The notes under the pieces are model-generated. The model had not been told where the DNA came from and searched no databases. It worked only from the letters and a program-made list of their open reading frames with translations. A stretch of DNA of 64,000 nt from Cylindrodendrum hubeiense (taxonomy: Eukaryota > Ascomycota > Sordariomycetes > Hypocreales > Nectriaceae), in assembly GCA_014621425.1 (NCBI GenBank), contig JAANBB010000054.1:62001-126000 (forward strand). Direction: 5' to 3'. Position numbers and translations under genes: made by a program. Within the stretch, counting starts at the first letter, position 1. Each line of letters begins with the position of its first letter. This document shows positions 11,047 to 22,363 of the stretch, one piece after another.

Positions 11047-13816
11047 ATGGGTAACGAGAGAGAGCTTCTCAACCGCTTAACAGTGGAAGAGAAAGTGAAA
11101 CTGTTGTCGGCGGCTGATTGGTGGCGTACCTTTACAGTCAAGCGAGATGATTTGTCAATTCCTCACATCAAGGTACCTCACTCACACCAGCGCGGCTTCC
11201 AAATCGCAAATCCTCCTAACTTCGATTGTGAAAGATGTCAGATGGCCCAAATGGAGCTCGGGGTGAAAGCTACGTCAGTGGAATTACCGCAGCCTGCTTC
11301 CCATGCTCGACCAGTGTAGGGGCTACATTCGATGTCGACAAGGCACGTCAACTCGGCAAGGAGATTGCTAGAGAGACCAAAACAAAATCAGCCAACGTCC
11401 TTCTTGCTCCGACCATGAATATAATTCGGTCTCCTTTAGGTAAGTCGACTCCGTGAAGCTTGGGAATTATGTGAGAAAGTATTCAATGATGGTTAATGGT
11501 TCTTAGGAGGGCGAAATTATGAGACGTATTCCGAAGATCCCTTTGTCATAGGAACTCTCGCGGCGGCATTTGTTAATGGTAAGTCGGTCATTGCTCTTCA
11601 GTTCATCGTCATCTAACGGCCAACTAGGTTGTCAATCAGAGGGAATCGCAGCGACGCCTAAGCATTTCGTCGCAAATGATTCAGAGAAACGTCGCACAAA
11701 AATGACATCGGAGATCGACGAGCAAACCCTTAGGGAGATTTATATGCTTCCATTTCAACTTGTGCTACGCCACTCAGACCCGTGGTGTTTCATGACATCG
11801 TGAGTACCGCCTCTTCAAGACAGAGAACCGGAGCTAATGATGTCACACAGATACAATCGAGTCAATGGAGAATACTGTGCTGACAGTCATCGATTGATCC
11901 AAGACATACTCAGAGAAGAATGGGGATTCTCCGGCGTCGTTGTTTCAGACTGGCTTGGAACATACTCCACCTCAACGGCTGTTAATGCAGGCCTTGATTT
12001 GGAGATGCCCGGTCCAACAAGGTGGCGAGGCCAGAAGCTTCTACATGAGATTGAAAATGGATCTGTTGCTGTTGAGACTGTTGACCGAAGCGTCGAGAGA
12101 ATCCTGACTCTGGCGAGGAAGACTGGTCGCTTCGATGACCCATCGGAAAAAACTGAAGAATCAGTCCTGGATCCGGGCCGATTGCAGTTCATTACAGACC
12201 TCGCGGCAGAGGGAGCCGTTCTTCTTAAAAACGATAATGCGGTTTTGCCACTGTCTCCAGGGACAAAGCTGGCTGTTATCGGCCACCATGCAACCAATCC
12301 GAGCATAGGAGGCGGAGGAAGTGCCAAAGTTCTTGCTCAGCATATCGTGTCTCCCCTCGAAGGTCTCGAAAAGTCTGGCATGGAGTGCCGGTATTCCGCA
12401 GGAGTTCCCGTGTTCGCGACGGTCCCACATGCGGAACAGCATATTATTTCGCCTATTGACTTGGATCAAGGAGAAACAAAGGTTCTCCCAGTGCTGCTTC
12501 AATGGTTCAACGGCGCGGAGATTGGACAAAACAAAGTCCACGAGCAAAGAATCGCCACCCCAGAGTACATGATCAAGGAAGCGTGGCCAGAATTTATAAG
12601 CCAAGACTACTGCACTCGAATGTCGTTTGCAATTACCCCAGGCACCAGTGGAGACCACTTGTTCTCGGTCATTACCACAGGGGACGCAAGGGTTTTCGTC
12701 GAAGGCGTGGAAGTTTACCATCGACCTCAAGAACCTGTGCTCCAGCCAGAATCATTTTACTTCTACAAGGCCAAGATTGAGCATAGGTTTCGTCTTGCCA
12801 TGGTCAAGGACCAAACGGTGAAGGTGGAGATTCATTCGTGGGCAGCCGATGAGAAAGTACTGGCACAAGTTGCTGGAACAGTATTCCAGGGCTCGTCACT
12901 GCGATTTATGGAATATAAAGACGTTCCAGGTGCCATCGAGGCCGCCGCAGAAACCGCCGCAGCCGCAGATGTTGCCCTCGTTTTCGTCGGCAATACGAAT
13001 GAGATCGAGTCAGAGGGCTACGACCGCGAAACCATGGACCTCACAGAAGCCCAATACTCCTTAATCCTGGCAGTTGCTGCTCGAAATCCTAAAACTGTTG
13101 TGGTCAACTTCTCTGGCTCTCCAGTGTCAGTGGGTCCCTTCATTGACCGTGTTCCTGCACTCCTACAAGCATGGTTTGCCGGCCAAGAATGCGGCCATGC
13201 TGTCGCTAAAGTCTTAACTGGTGTGACGAACCCGTCTGGAAGGCTCCCAATGTCGTGGCCCAAGAGAAATGAGGATAATCCAGCATACGCAAACTTCCCG
13301 TGTGATGAGCACGACGTGCTTCGCTATGAGGAGGGATTGAGTGTTGGCTATCGCTTCTATGACAAACCAGATACACCAGACCCCCAGTTCCATTTTGGAT
13401 TCGGACTTTCCTACACGAGCTTCGTTATATCCGAGCTCAAGATTGTGAGTGCCGAATTTGGTCAGTCAAACTCGACAAAAGTCGCCCTTTCTTGCAGGGT
13501 TGGCAATACAGGATCAAAGGTCGGGAAGACTGTTGTCCAGATATATGTATCCCACAACGGAGAAATCACGGAGCCTCATTTGCCTCGCCCTGTGAAAGAA
13601 CTCAAGGCCTATGAAAAGATTGAATTGAATGCAGGGGAACAAAAATGGGTCGATCTTGAGCTCGACAAGTACGCATTTAGTTTCTTTGACGTGGGCAATG
13701 GGAAATGGAAGCTTCAGGAAGGAAGCTACACAGTCCACGCCAACTTATCTTCAGCAGAAACACTCCGATCCGTTAAGGTCATAGTACCGGAATCACATTA
13801 CTGGAGTGGTGTCTAG
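11047..13816 (+). CDS. GH3 beta-glucosidase with PA14 domain, intracellular type
   Basis: Glycoside hydrolase family 3 beta-glucosidase, 846 residues. Exons: 11047-11172, 11235-11439, 11507-11578, 11628-11799 and 11851-13816 (sum divisible by three). Order of domains: an N-terminal barrel with SDGPNGARGE and KHFVANDSE, and the nucleophile Asp in VVSDWLGTYST. Next comes the alpha/beta sandwich, which carries an inserted PA14-type domain (roughly residues 390-560; TGDARVFVEGVEVYH). The acid/base region is GNTNEIESEGYDRETMDL, and a C-terminal fibronectin III-like domain follows (FGFGLSYTSF onward). There is no signal peptide, so it is expected to be cytosolic and to cleave imported beta-glucosides; this fits the neighbouring transporter. 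The gene order transporter - beta-glucosidase - Zn2Cys6 factor resembles known sugar-utilisation modules. Confidence 0.93.
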
Positions 13817-13952
13817 GAGTAGATTGATCGAACTGGAGCAAAAAAAAAGAACAATTACATAAGCCTCACCTCGTTATGTAATGCAAGTTAGCATACGAAC
13901 ACTCCTATTCCATGCAAACGTAGCTACACCTCAGTAAAGCTCGATCATTAAT

Positions 13953-16723
13953 TTACAAAAAGCTGGACACGGGATACCCCGCTCCAAAGTCACCTGCTGC
14001 GTTGGATGGCATTAAGATATTCTCAAGACTAGCCTCCCAGTTCTCCAGCAACGGTGTGACCCCAAAGTCGTTATCGAGGTAGCCGTCCATCCAGCTGATA
14101 TCAACACCAGCTTCGTAAACCCTATCATACCCCTCGCTGGCCCGATTTCTCGATTGTATGAGTGAAGGTTGTGTAAAGGCCGAAGCGGCTTCGGTCTGAC
14201 GGCGTTGTGCTGTCGGCCTAACTGAATTAGATTGTTCGCAAGTAGCTTAGAAGATGAAGATCAGTATCATTTGGCCACACTATCGGTTGCTCTGGGTCCC
14301 AATATTTACCGCTATAAGTCGACAGGGCTCTCTGCCGTAAAAGCTTCAGTGATTGAATATACCCCTTAGCTCGAGAATGACTACCACTCATGTGTTCCAA
14401 GGCCCTGATGCAACCTTCCCACGCTGCATCTAATTGTATTTGGTCGAAATGGCGTTTATTTGATTGTATGCATTCAGCTAGGACCAGAATGGTGCCGGAA
14501 GTGATAAGATCTATGCGAAATGTTAGTTGAAAGCGTCCCTGATGATGCAAAAAAAAAGTTACAAAATAAACCGAACCACCATGCGCCAGTGGCATCTTCT
14601 CTAATGGCCCTTTCAATTGATCCGATAAGCTCACAAGTCGTCTCAACACAGGCCACAGCACATGGAACTAGTAATGACATTGTTAACTGGTTCTCCTTTG
14701 GCCGAGCCGTATTTCCATCGGATGAGTCGCCATGCTCGCGCCTTTGTAATGCTGAACGCGTCGACGCGCAAAACAAGCTGAAGCTTGGGCGATAAAGAAG
14801 GATTTTCAAGTGGAGATATCTGTCACATAACTCGATAAGTTTTACGACAACAAGAAAAAGGCAAGGTTTGCTTACCGTGCTTGAAGAACATTTGTTTGCC
14901 GCTTAAGGACCGGTGAGATTTCTGTGGACATTTCTGCCGCTCGATCCCAGTCTAGTACACCAGGTAGCGACTTCTTGAAATCTTCTAATAAACTGTCGAG
15001 ATGTACCACTGTGCTCAAGTCATGTTGATATGGATGTGCAGCCCGGGTGTTCCTGAATGAGGGCTCTGATGACGCTGGGTGGTAGATTTGATCCAGAATT
15101 ATGGCAAGAATCTTTGCAAGTTTGATGTTCTCAACGGTGAATAAATTCACCGAGGAAGTCCCTTCAGGTTGCTGACTACAATCTCCATGCAGTGGGAGAC
15201 ACGTATCGTCGATTGGACTGGGCAATGGCACATCATTGAGAATGCGCATCGAGGGTGGACGACCCAGAGTCATGCTCACTGTCCTTGAGTGAATGTGAGC
15301 AAATATTTCCAACGGAGGGCTGAGACGTACATTTCTAATTGCAGACAACCGTACCATACTCGTCGTCTAACCTCGGTCTCCGTAAAGGAATATCGCCCAG
15401 CAAATTTATTCGAATGAAGTCCCAGACCAACAGCCATCCGGCATGCAAGACCAACGACATTGTAGCAACGAGTTGGGTACTGTGTGCAGAGCAAGTACTG
15501 GCCGGCCAGCAAAAAGGCCTGTACGTGAGAGACACTTCCATTGTCAAGAAGCTCAATTTGCAGTAGATCCTTCATTCGACCATAGAATGCGGCACATGCT
15601 GCCTCTTTTTCGTCCGGCGAGAGAGGCGAGAACTGGCACCCCAGAGCAAACATGGAATTGAGTGCGCAGAAAAATACAGGCTGTGGACATCTGGCGCTAC
15701 CTAAACCAATATCTGGTCCTTCCTCAATTGACGGATCTTGATATCCACTCCGGGTCCAGAGGGATTCATAGCGACTCTGAAAGCCCGGGGAATGGGTCAA
15801 TGGATAAAATATGTGGACATGCGAGAAGTAGTGAAGCAGCAGATTGTCCGCAACCTCTCTGGGGGGCAGGGCATATTGTGATTGCAGCATCGTGTTCAAA
15901 CGGGTTGCAGGTGGGAGGGCGCCGGAGTTATATCGTCCCAGGGTATTCGGCGGATGTACTCCCGATTGTTGGCTGCTTTGAGCTATTTGCTGGTCATTTG
16001 GATGCGGAATCTCACGCAGCAAGGATAGGACAGACGATTGCCCATAGAACTCATTGGCCCTTGAAATGAGTGGTTCGGCTTGGACGGCTATGGTGGCTCC
16101 CATGGCGCTGATAGGACTGGGACCGCCGGGCGCTTCGCCAGTATCGAGGGCCGGAGGGAATGCATGGTGTTCTGTCCTTAGACTTTGGTCATTTGTCTGT
16201 GGGCTTCGCCTGTCTGGGATGGTGTTCTCAACCGATGATGTAGTGACTGGTCCTTCATCTTCGTCGTCACAACCTGGAGACATAGCGCTCTCCTCGACTG
16301 AGTCGTTGCTGACGGGGCACTGGCCGCCCTGGCTACTAGATGCCTCTGCATGTTGTCTCAGGTGACTAACAACCTGTTGAAGATCCCGAACCTGGGATTG
16401 CAGAGATGCAATGTACCTGTCCACAAATCAATTCAACACTAGCTTGAGTGAACTAGAAGTAACATCACTTACTCTTGCTCGCTGACCTGTTTCGCACTGC
16501 TTGCGAGAACCGTGTAGCTGCAGTTTGAGGGATCCTCGCCCCGCTTCTCACACGGCCCACAGAGCGGTTTGCTCCCATCGCAGCGGACTTTGCGCTCCCT
16601 ACAGCTGTGGCAAGCTAGTGCGACCCTCTTCCGCTTTGCAGGCCTGGAATCGTCATCGGGAGACGGAGCGTCGGCGTGTTCCGTATCTGACTGCATTGCG
16701 CTGCGCATACGGGTAGGGATCAA
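13953..16723 (-). CDS. Zn2Cys6 transcription factor, fungal-specific TF domain
   Basis: Nuclear regulator with an N-terminal Gal4-type zinc cluster (CHSCRERKVRCDG...CGPC, about residues 37-66), then a short coiled-coil (YIASLQSQVRDLQQVVSHL) expected to set dimer spacing, an acidic Ser-rich linker, and the fungal-specific TF domain (HYFSHVHIFYPLTHSPGF, later YNVVGLACRMAVGLGLH, RRVWYGCLQLE, LGRPPSM). It has six or more exons. The intron joining the final exon (ending at a TAA at 13953-13955, with DISWMDGYLDND) is uncertain: a donor near 14323 gives the right frame but is weak. The gene lies tail-to-tail with the beta-glucosidase and head-to-head with the D-lactate dehydrogenase. Three CGG-N7-CCG sites just upstream suggest autoregulation. 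Confidence 0.87.
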
Positions 16724-16740
16724 ATGTCGCCTGTGTTGGC

Positions 16741-16753
16741 CGGATACTTTCCG
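16741..16753. promoter_or_regulatory. CGG-N7-CCG site
   Basis: CGG-ATACTTT-CCG, 18 bases upstream of the Zn2Cys6 start codon. Confidence 0.5.
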
Positions 16754-16839
16754 AGAACTCGTTCGGGATCATGCTACCGAAATACCACGTGACGGACGAA
16801 CTAACCATCCGCGGTAAAGCATTGCACGCCGAAAGCCTC

Positions 16840-16852
16840 CGGGAACCACCCG
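16840..16852. promoter_or_regulatory. CGG-N7-CCG site
   Basis: CGG-GAACCAC-CCG in the promoter shared by the Zn2Cys6 factor and D-lactate dehydrogenase. Confidence 0.6.
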
Positions 16853-16862
16853 AAGTGGAGTC

Positions 16863-16875
16863 CGGGAACATTCCG
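16863..16875. promoter_or_regulatory. CGG-N7-CCG site
   Basis: CGG-GAACATT-CCG, 10 bases after the preceding site, about 114 bases before the D-lactate dehydrogenase ATG. Confidence 0.6.
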
Positions 16876-16988
16876 GACTGATCCCACGATATCAGCGGCG
16901 ACCTCACTGTTATCGAGACACTGTTTGCGATGGAACCCATTCGCCTGTTCTCTGGCAACAACTCCACTATTGATCGTTATCTTGCACC

Positions 16989-19179
16989 ATGTTATTGAAA
17001 GCTGGACGATTTATTGGGTTGATGGCCGGGCGCAGTCGCGCACCTGCTCCCCAACATATTCGGCCTTCTTCTGCGAATGGCCGTTTTAGATGGGAGTCTC
17101 GGCGCAGTTTTGCGACGTCCAAGAATGACACAACGCTGAAAAATGCCTTGTCTCGTCCTAATTCTACCTTATGGATAGTGATTCTTTGCTCTGCAGCAGC
17201 AGCTGGATTTGGAGGATGGGTGATAGGTCAAAATGGGCAGTCCGCCCGAGACTCGCAAATTACACATAACCCCCAACCAGTGTACGCGACGAGGGCTCAA
17301 ATGGAGCGTGTAAGTTTGAAACCTATCAAAAAAGCCCAGATTTGGTCATTTATCCCATTTCTCCTCGAGAAAGTAGAAGCAGCTAACTCGCATGCGGTGC
17401 AGGCTGTTGACGAACTTCGGAGTCTGCTAGGGGAGGACAGCGTCAGCACTGAGGATGAGATTCTAAAAGCTCATGGATACTCAGAATGGTCATCTATCAA
17501 CATCGAAAGACTGCCAGTGGCTGTAGCCTTTCCAAGTTCGACAGAACAGGTATCCAAAATCGCCAAAATATGCAGCAAATATCGTGTGCCAATGAGTCAG
17601 TATTTACCAATTGTTTACAGCGATCAAAAGCTCAATCCCGCAATACTTAAATTAACAACAAACTAGTTCCTTATTCTGGAGGATCGAGCGTTGAAGGCCA
17701 TTTCTCAGCCCCCTTTGGAGGCATAAGCATCGACTTCATGGAAATGAACGGAATATTGGAGTTTCAACGCGAAGAGTAAGTCACATCAACTATATCACCC
17801 CTCAGCCATTAATGTTTCCTATTATTTTAGCATGAACATTACAGTCCAGCCATCTGTGTCTTGGGCTGACTTAAACGCAAAGATCAAGGACAGCGGTCTC
17901 TTTTTCCCCATGGACCCGGGGCCGACAGTAAGATAGCACTGGTATTGCATCAAAGGACTGTACTTATACAAAGCAGGCTCAGATCGGAGGGATGGTAGGA
18001 ACCAACTGCAGGTATGTGTTTAACATCGGTGACAATCCAATTGGCTGACTTGCAAGTGGAACGAATGCTGTGCGGTACGGCACAATGAAAGACTGGGTTG
18101 TCAATCTCACAGTTGTATTGAGTGATGGGACAATTCTCAAAACCCGCAGAAGGCCCAGGTATACCCACAGAACGGCTCATCTAGAAACGTTGGATTGGCT
18201 GATAACAGGATAAAATAGAAAATCCTCCGCCGGATATAACCTGAACTCTCTCTTTGTCGGTTCTGAAGGGACATTGGGGTTGGTGACGGAAGCAACCTTG
18301 AAACTGGCCACTATTCCCGAAGAAACCGGAGTAGCGGTCATCGCCTTTCCGACAATTAAGGATGCGGCAAGCATGGCCGTTGACGTGATTCATAAAGGCA
18401 TCATGGTAGGTGCGGTAGAGATCCTCGATGATGTTCAGATGAACGTCATCAACAGGTCAGGGGCCACTGGAAGGAAATGGACAGAGAAGCCGACCCTATT
18501 TTTCAAGTTTGGTGGTACTAAAGTCAGTGTGGCCGACGATATTGACCAAGTGCAACAAATCGCAAAGAGATATGACACGCTGGATTTCCAGTTTGAGAAT
18601 GATCCCGAGAAGCAAAAGCGCCTCTGGTCTGCAAGGAAAGAAGCCCTATGGAGTATGCTTGCATTGCGAGAGTCAGGCAGCGAAGTATGGTCGACAGATG
18701 TCGCTGTGCCACTGTCCAGGGTGGCTGAACTGATCGGTAAGTGCTCCATGTTGTGCATGACGATGCTTTCTCTCGAAATTGACACATCCTCCAGAGTTGT
18801 CAAAGAAGGATCTTGATGGACTTGGACTATTTGGTAGTGTTCTCGGGCATGTCGGAGACGGGAACTTTCACGAGACCATCTTGTTCGATGGCGCTAAAGA
18901 GCGCGCGATGGTTGAACATTGTGTTCACCAGATGGTGGATCGTGCTCTAGAAATGGAGGGCACATGCACGGTGAGTGATGAGACTTCTGAGCCACTTTAA
19001 ACTGCTTTGACTGACTGAATATGGTAAAGGGTGAGCATGGTATTGGACTTGGTAAGAAGGATTACCTTCAGAAGGAATTGGGAGACGCGCCAATCCAAGT
19101 CATGAGGGCCATTAAGAAAAGTCTAGACCCGAACTGGTTGATGAATCCGGGCAAGATATTCGACCCGAAGGATAAATAG
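16989..19179 (+). CDS. D-lactate dehydrogenase (cytochrome), mitochondrial
   Basis: FAD-linked D-lactate:cytochrome c oxidoreductase of the yeast Dld1 type, 566 residues, oxidising D-lactate to pyruvate. Exons: 16989-17309, 17403-17595, 17667-17775, 17831-17927, 17977-18011, 18057-18158, 18219-18736, 18795-18970 and 19030-19179; they sum to a multiple of three. The N-terminus is Arg/Ser-rich (a presequence) and followed by one hydrophobic segment ([19 protein letters not shown]), as in inner-membrane-anchored Dld1. FAD-domain motifs are [33 protein letters not shown], and [17 protein letters not shown]-terminal landmarks are GHVGDGNFH and the conserved [14 protein letters not shown]. The first intron (17310-17402) is in frame and lacks stops. 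It shares a 265-bp promoter with the Zn2Cys6 gene. Confidence 0.92.
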
Positions 19180-19313
19180 ACATATGGCCTTGAGTGTTGT
19201 TATACTCTTCATTATAAAGTCCATCCAAAGAAGAAAGACGAACTTAAATCCGTAACAAGGGTAGCCCCTAGCAATAAAATATCCGAGGCCGTGATATTTG
19301 GCTTCGATCTACC

Positions 19314-20461
19314 TCAACTGCTTTTGCCTTTGGCCTTCAGCTCCATTTCTTTCTGCTCTTCGCTTTTCTTTTGCAAGCCTAACTCATTCAAGTCACCAAT
19401 CCAATATCTCCAAGTCAACAGCAGGTGGACCGTTGTTTTCGCAATGACCGGTAGTGCATGTTCTGGTAGTAGAGCATACGAGTAGTCGTTGCCCTTAGAC
19501 TTGTCCTTCATTATTTCTATCACGTATTTGGCTTTTGGCGGCTAAGGCATGTGGGTCAGCGATGCACGCTGAATAGATGGTTGAGCTAGGTAGTGCTTTT
19601 CACTTGCCCAGATGATGATAGATCGCCCAGAACACTTCGAATAGTCTGTACTTACTTTATTTCCGAAAGCATGGGCGTCTATCACTCGCTTGTTGTTTGT
19701 CAAATCCGTAGCCACACCCTAGATGCGAGGTAGGTGTTAATAGATGACTGTGGATCACCCACAGAGCATTTTGCGCCGTCTGGCGGTTGGATACGTCGCG
19801 AGAGGGTAGGCTTACCATATGGACTTTATACCTAATATTTTGCGTCTCCGTTTCTTCCCAAGCACTGAACCACTGAGCCTTAGTCCAAGACCGTTCGAAA
19901 TTTAGGCCTATTCTTTGTTCCTGTCCAGTCACACCGCCGACGGACCCATTTCCATATATCATAGCGGTCAAGTTTTCGATGCTAACTATTTGAGAAACAG
20001 CGTCAGTTTAGCCAGTGATCATGGTAACATTTGGGGTGGGAATCATAAAACCTAAAATATCATACCTGAAGGTTCATCCACGGGGAAATGCTGGAAATCA
20101 ATGTGGTAAGAGGGATCTCCTGTTCCCTTGATATTCGCGTATTTTCGGAACTCGAAGCCGTCACCAATGCGGAAGAACACATGGGCGTTAGGGGTAGAGG
20201 GTCCGATGGGAAAGTAGATGATGATGAGAGCCTCCTCTAGTCTCTGCGGATAGCGCTCGGCAACCGCAAAAACGTACTTCTTCTTGTCGAATCGGAGAAA
20301 TCCGAATTTGAAGTAATTTTTCTCGTCTGCGCCTTTCAGCCGGAATATGCCGCTAGAAATCGCCAAAGGTCGGTTCAGTTAGTCTGGTACACGATGTTTG
20401 CCCCGCTTGGAGAAAGAAACTGGGCCGCCTACAGTGTGCTCGGGATCTGGGGCTGACCCAT
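19314..20461 (-). CDS. Hypothetical protein, 258 aa
   Basis: Five exons: 20461-20433, 20352-20066, 19985-19816, 19718-19656 and 19541-19314, all with good splice signals (branch site ACTAAC before the second exon) and a total divisible by three. The product starts MGQPQIPSTLGIFRLKGADE, is soluble, and ends in a Lys/Glu-rich helix (KKSEEQKEMELKAKGKSS). It contains aromatic-rich strands (KNYFKFGFLRFDKKKYVFA) and a region GNGSVGGVTGQEQRIGLNFE. I recognise no family, signal peptide or membrane segment. It is tail-to-tail with the D-lactate dehydrogenase, 134 bases apart. The clean, multi-exon structure argues for a functional gene of unknown role. Confidence 0.7.
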
Positions 20462-21112
20462 ACTTTGATAACGGAATAACGACCAGATTTGCAAGTTGTT
20501 CGATTGAGGATAATGAGAGTGCCTACGGTTTATCCAGTTTATGGCTCTCACGCACCCATGAAATCCCGTCGCCTCGTAAACTTGCTCTGGGCATTAATTA
20601 GCGCGAAGCTAAGCGGCTGAACTGCATTGCATGAAAATCGGGCCTTGGCGGCGCTGTTCGTCGATTCTCAGCCAATCTCCCGGGCATGTGCACAACTAGA
20701 GGAAGACAACGTTGGGGCGCAGAGTTCTAGCAGATTTGCCAATTGCGGAAGTAACTCCGCCATTCTGTCACGGCCTCCGGTCGCCCTTCACGCAGGCTTT
20801 AGCGGCGTAAAACAGCTGAACCAGAACCACTGGATTATCTGGCAGCTGAAAGTGAGTTGACTGACTCTTGATGTGGAGGTAGAGGCGGATAAGTCATCTT
20901 CATCCTAAACCTCCCAACATATGCCAGGAAGAATTCTATACGAATTCCCGTCACTCAATTTGCACAAGAACCATATTAAAGGAATAACAAACCATGTATT
21001 AATACAGTACTGAGAAAAGTCTGACCAGTATCACTGACGTGATTGATGAATGAAGATGTCTCTGCCTGCCAGGGAGCCGAGCTGAGCCGCCCTCACATAT
21101 GTATCGTATTTC
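20462..21112. other. Intergenic, no gene recognised
   Basis: Promoter of the 258-aa hypothetical gene and flanking sequence. No credible frame. Confidence 0.5.
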
Positions 21113-21534
21113 CTACGACTTGCCGATAAGGTCAGAAATACGGTTGGTCACGCGGTTGATAAAATCCCATTCTTCTTCGGGACTCCTTCCGACCAACCTG
21201 CCTGGATTTCTTCCAGAATGCCCTAGGATTGCTCCCCATCAATCTTATAGGCCGGTAGCTCGGTGAATCCTGTCTTGTTGATGGAAACCATCAAGAATGG
21301 AGCGACGTCACCGGGAATCAGAGCTCCGGAAACGCGACCAAGTTGGCACCCTCATGAGCTGCGCGATTGATGTACTTGACACCAAGGTCTGTTGTAGCAT
21401 CAATATCCACCTCATTGAGACTCTGCTAAGGACCGGCTCGGCCTATAGAGCTGGAGGTGCTCGGATAATTACGGCGGTCAGTGAAGTACCTGTTGAGTGC
21501 CTCGGACGGTCAACGCATGGGAGAATTTAGGCAT
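21113..21534 (-). pseudogene. Nitrilase N-terminal relic joined to another gene remnant
   Basis: Read on the minus strand from an ATG at 21534 (MPKF...), the sequence keeps nitrilase N-terminal blocks: AL-stop-AEPV where nitrilases have AVQAEPV, then DLGVKYINRAAHEGANLVAF followed by PEL-stop-FPG where FPE(L/V)WIPGY is usual. The first stop (21443-21445, TAG) is one C-to-T change from CAG and the second (21318-21320, TGA) one G-to-A change from TGG; a frame change lies between the blocks. After FPG the sequence no longer looks like nitrilase. A different coding-like segment follows (FLMVSINKTGFTELPAYKIDG, then EEEWDFINRVTNRISDLIGK before a TAG at 21113), itself interrupted by a TAG. This is a decayed, rearranged locus. 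The second remnant's family is unknown to me. Confidence 0.65.
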
Positions 21535-22363
21535 GATGCCAGTAGAAGAGCGTAGCATTGACGCATTTTTGAGTGATATTCGGGTTCAATACGAATTCTG
21601 GATGGAAGAGATGCAGTGTTTGAGATGGAGAGTCCTTGACCTGCCTTCTTTATAGACGAATCAATGCCATTCTTATCAGAATGATCTTACTAGACCGCGT
21701 CACCACTCTGAGATATTTCCCCTATCTTTATTTTCTTCGTAAGTGGAATCAGACTTATCACAGCGTGTAAAGAGAGTTCTAGACTGAGCTCGGCGTGGCA
21801 GGGTTGGGGACCACGGCGGGGCGTTGCCGATACGGTTTTTGGCCCAGCCCCAGCTTTGGGCTAAGCTCATGCACAGAGACACGGCCGTTCATAGCGACCA
21901 GGATTACCTGCCTATGATATTCCCGTTTCTTCCTCAATGTATTTGATCACTTTGGTATATACAGATTGGATGAACATTCGTCAACAGCCCGCTGAAGTGT
22001 GTTTGCCACCATGGGGCAAGCGATGGCTGTGGGAAGCTACTGGCTCGGCTTGTCCTAGTCAGGGCTCTCCTCATCCCTGAAAATCTCATTTCTCGGATCC
22101 TTTTCTATCTGTGAGTGATTTATGTCATTATCTCTCGAGAAGATGGAGGCGAGATACCGAGACAAGTGCCGACCGTTGGTCAACATGTCCAACGACGCCT
22201 TCGGGAAGTTCCCAGGCCCACCAAAACAACCGACTCCACCTCGGGCTACTCCCGGGCTCGGCACGTAGCACCACACATTGACTGCTATGCATTTCGGGGG
22301 ACGACGAATCGTCCCCTCATCTCTGTAGGTGGCGTCGGCAGTGATCCGGCCATCCTCTATAAG
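21535..22363. other. Intergenic, no gene recognised
   Basis: Upstream region of the ThDP enzyme gene. It contains one CGG-N7-CCG (22336-22348) close to the proposed start. No other feature recognised. Confidence 0.5.
22336..22348. promoter_or_regulatory. CGG-N7-CCG site
   Basis: CGG-CAGTGAT-CCG, 16 bases before the proposed ATG of the ThDP enzyme. It matches the spacing of the sites at 10-17 kb, but a single site is weak evidence. Confidence 0.3.
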
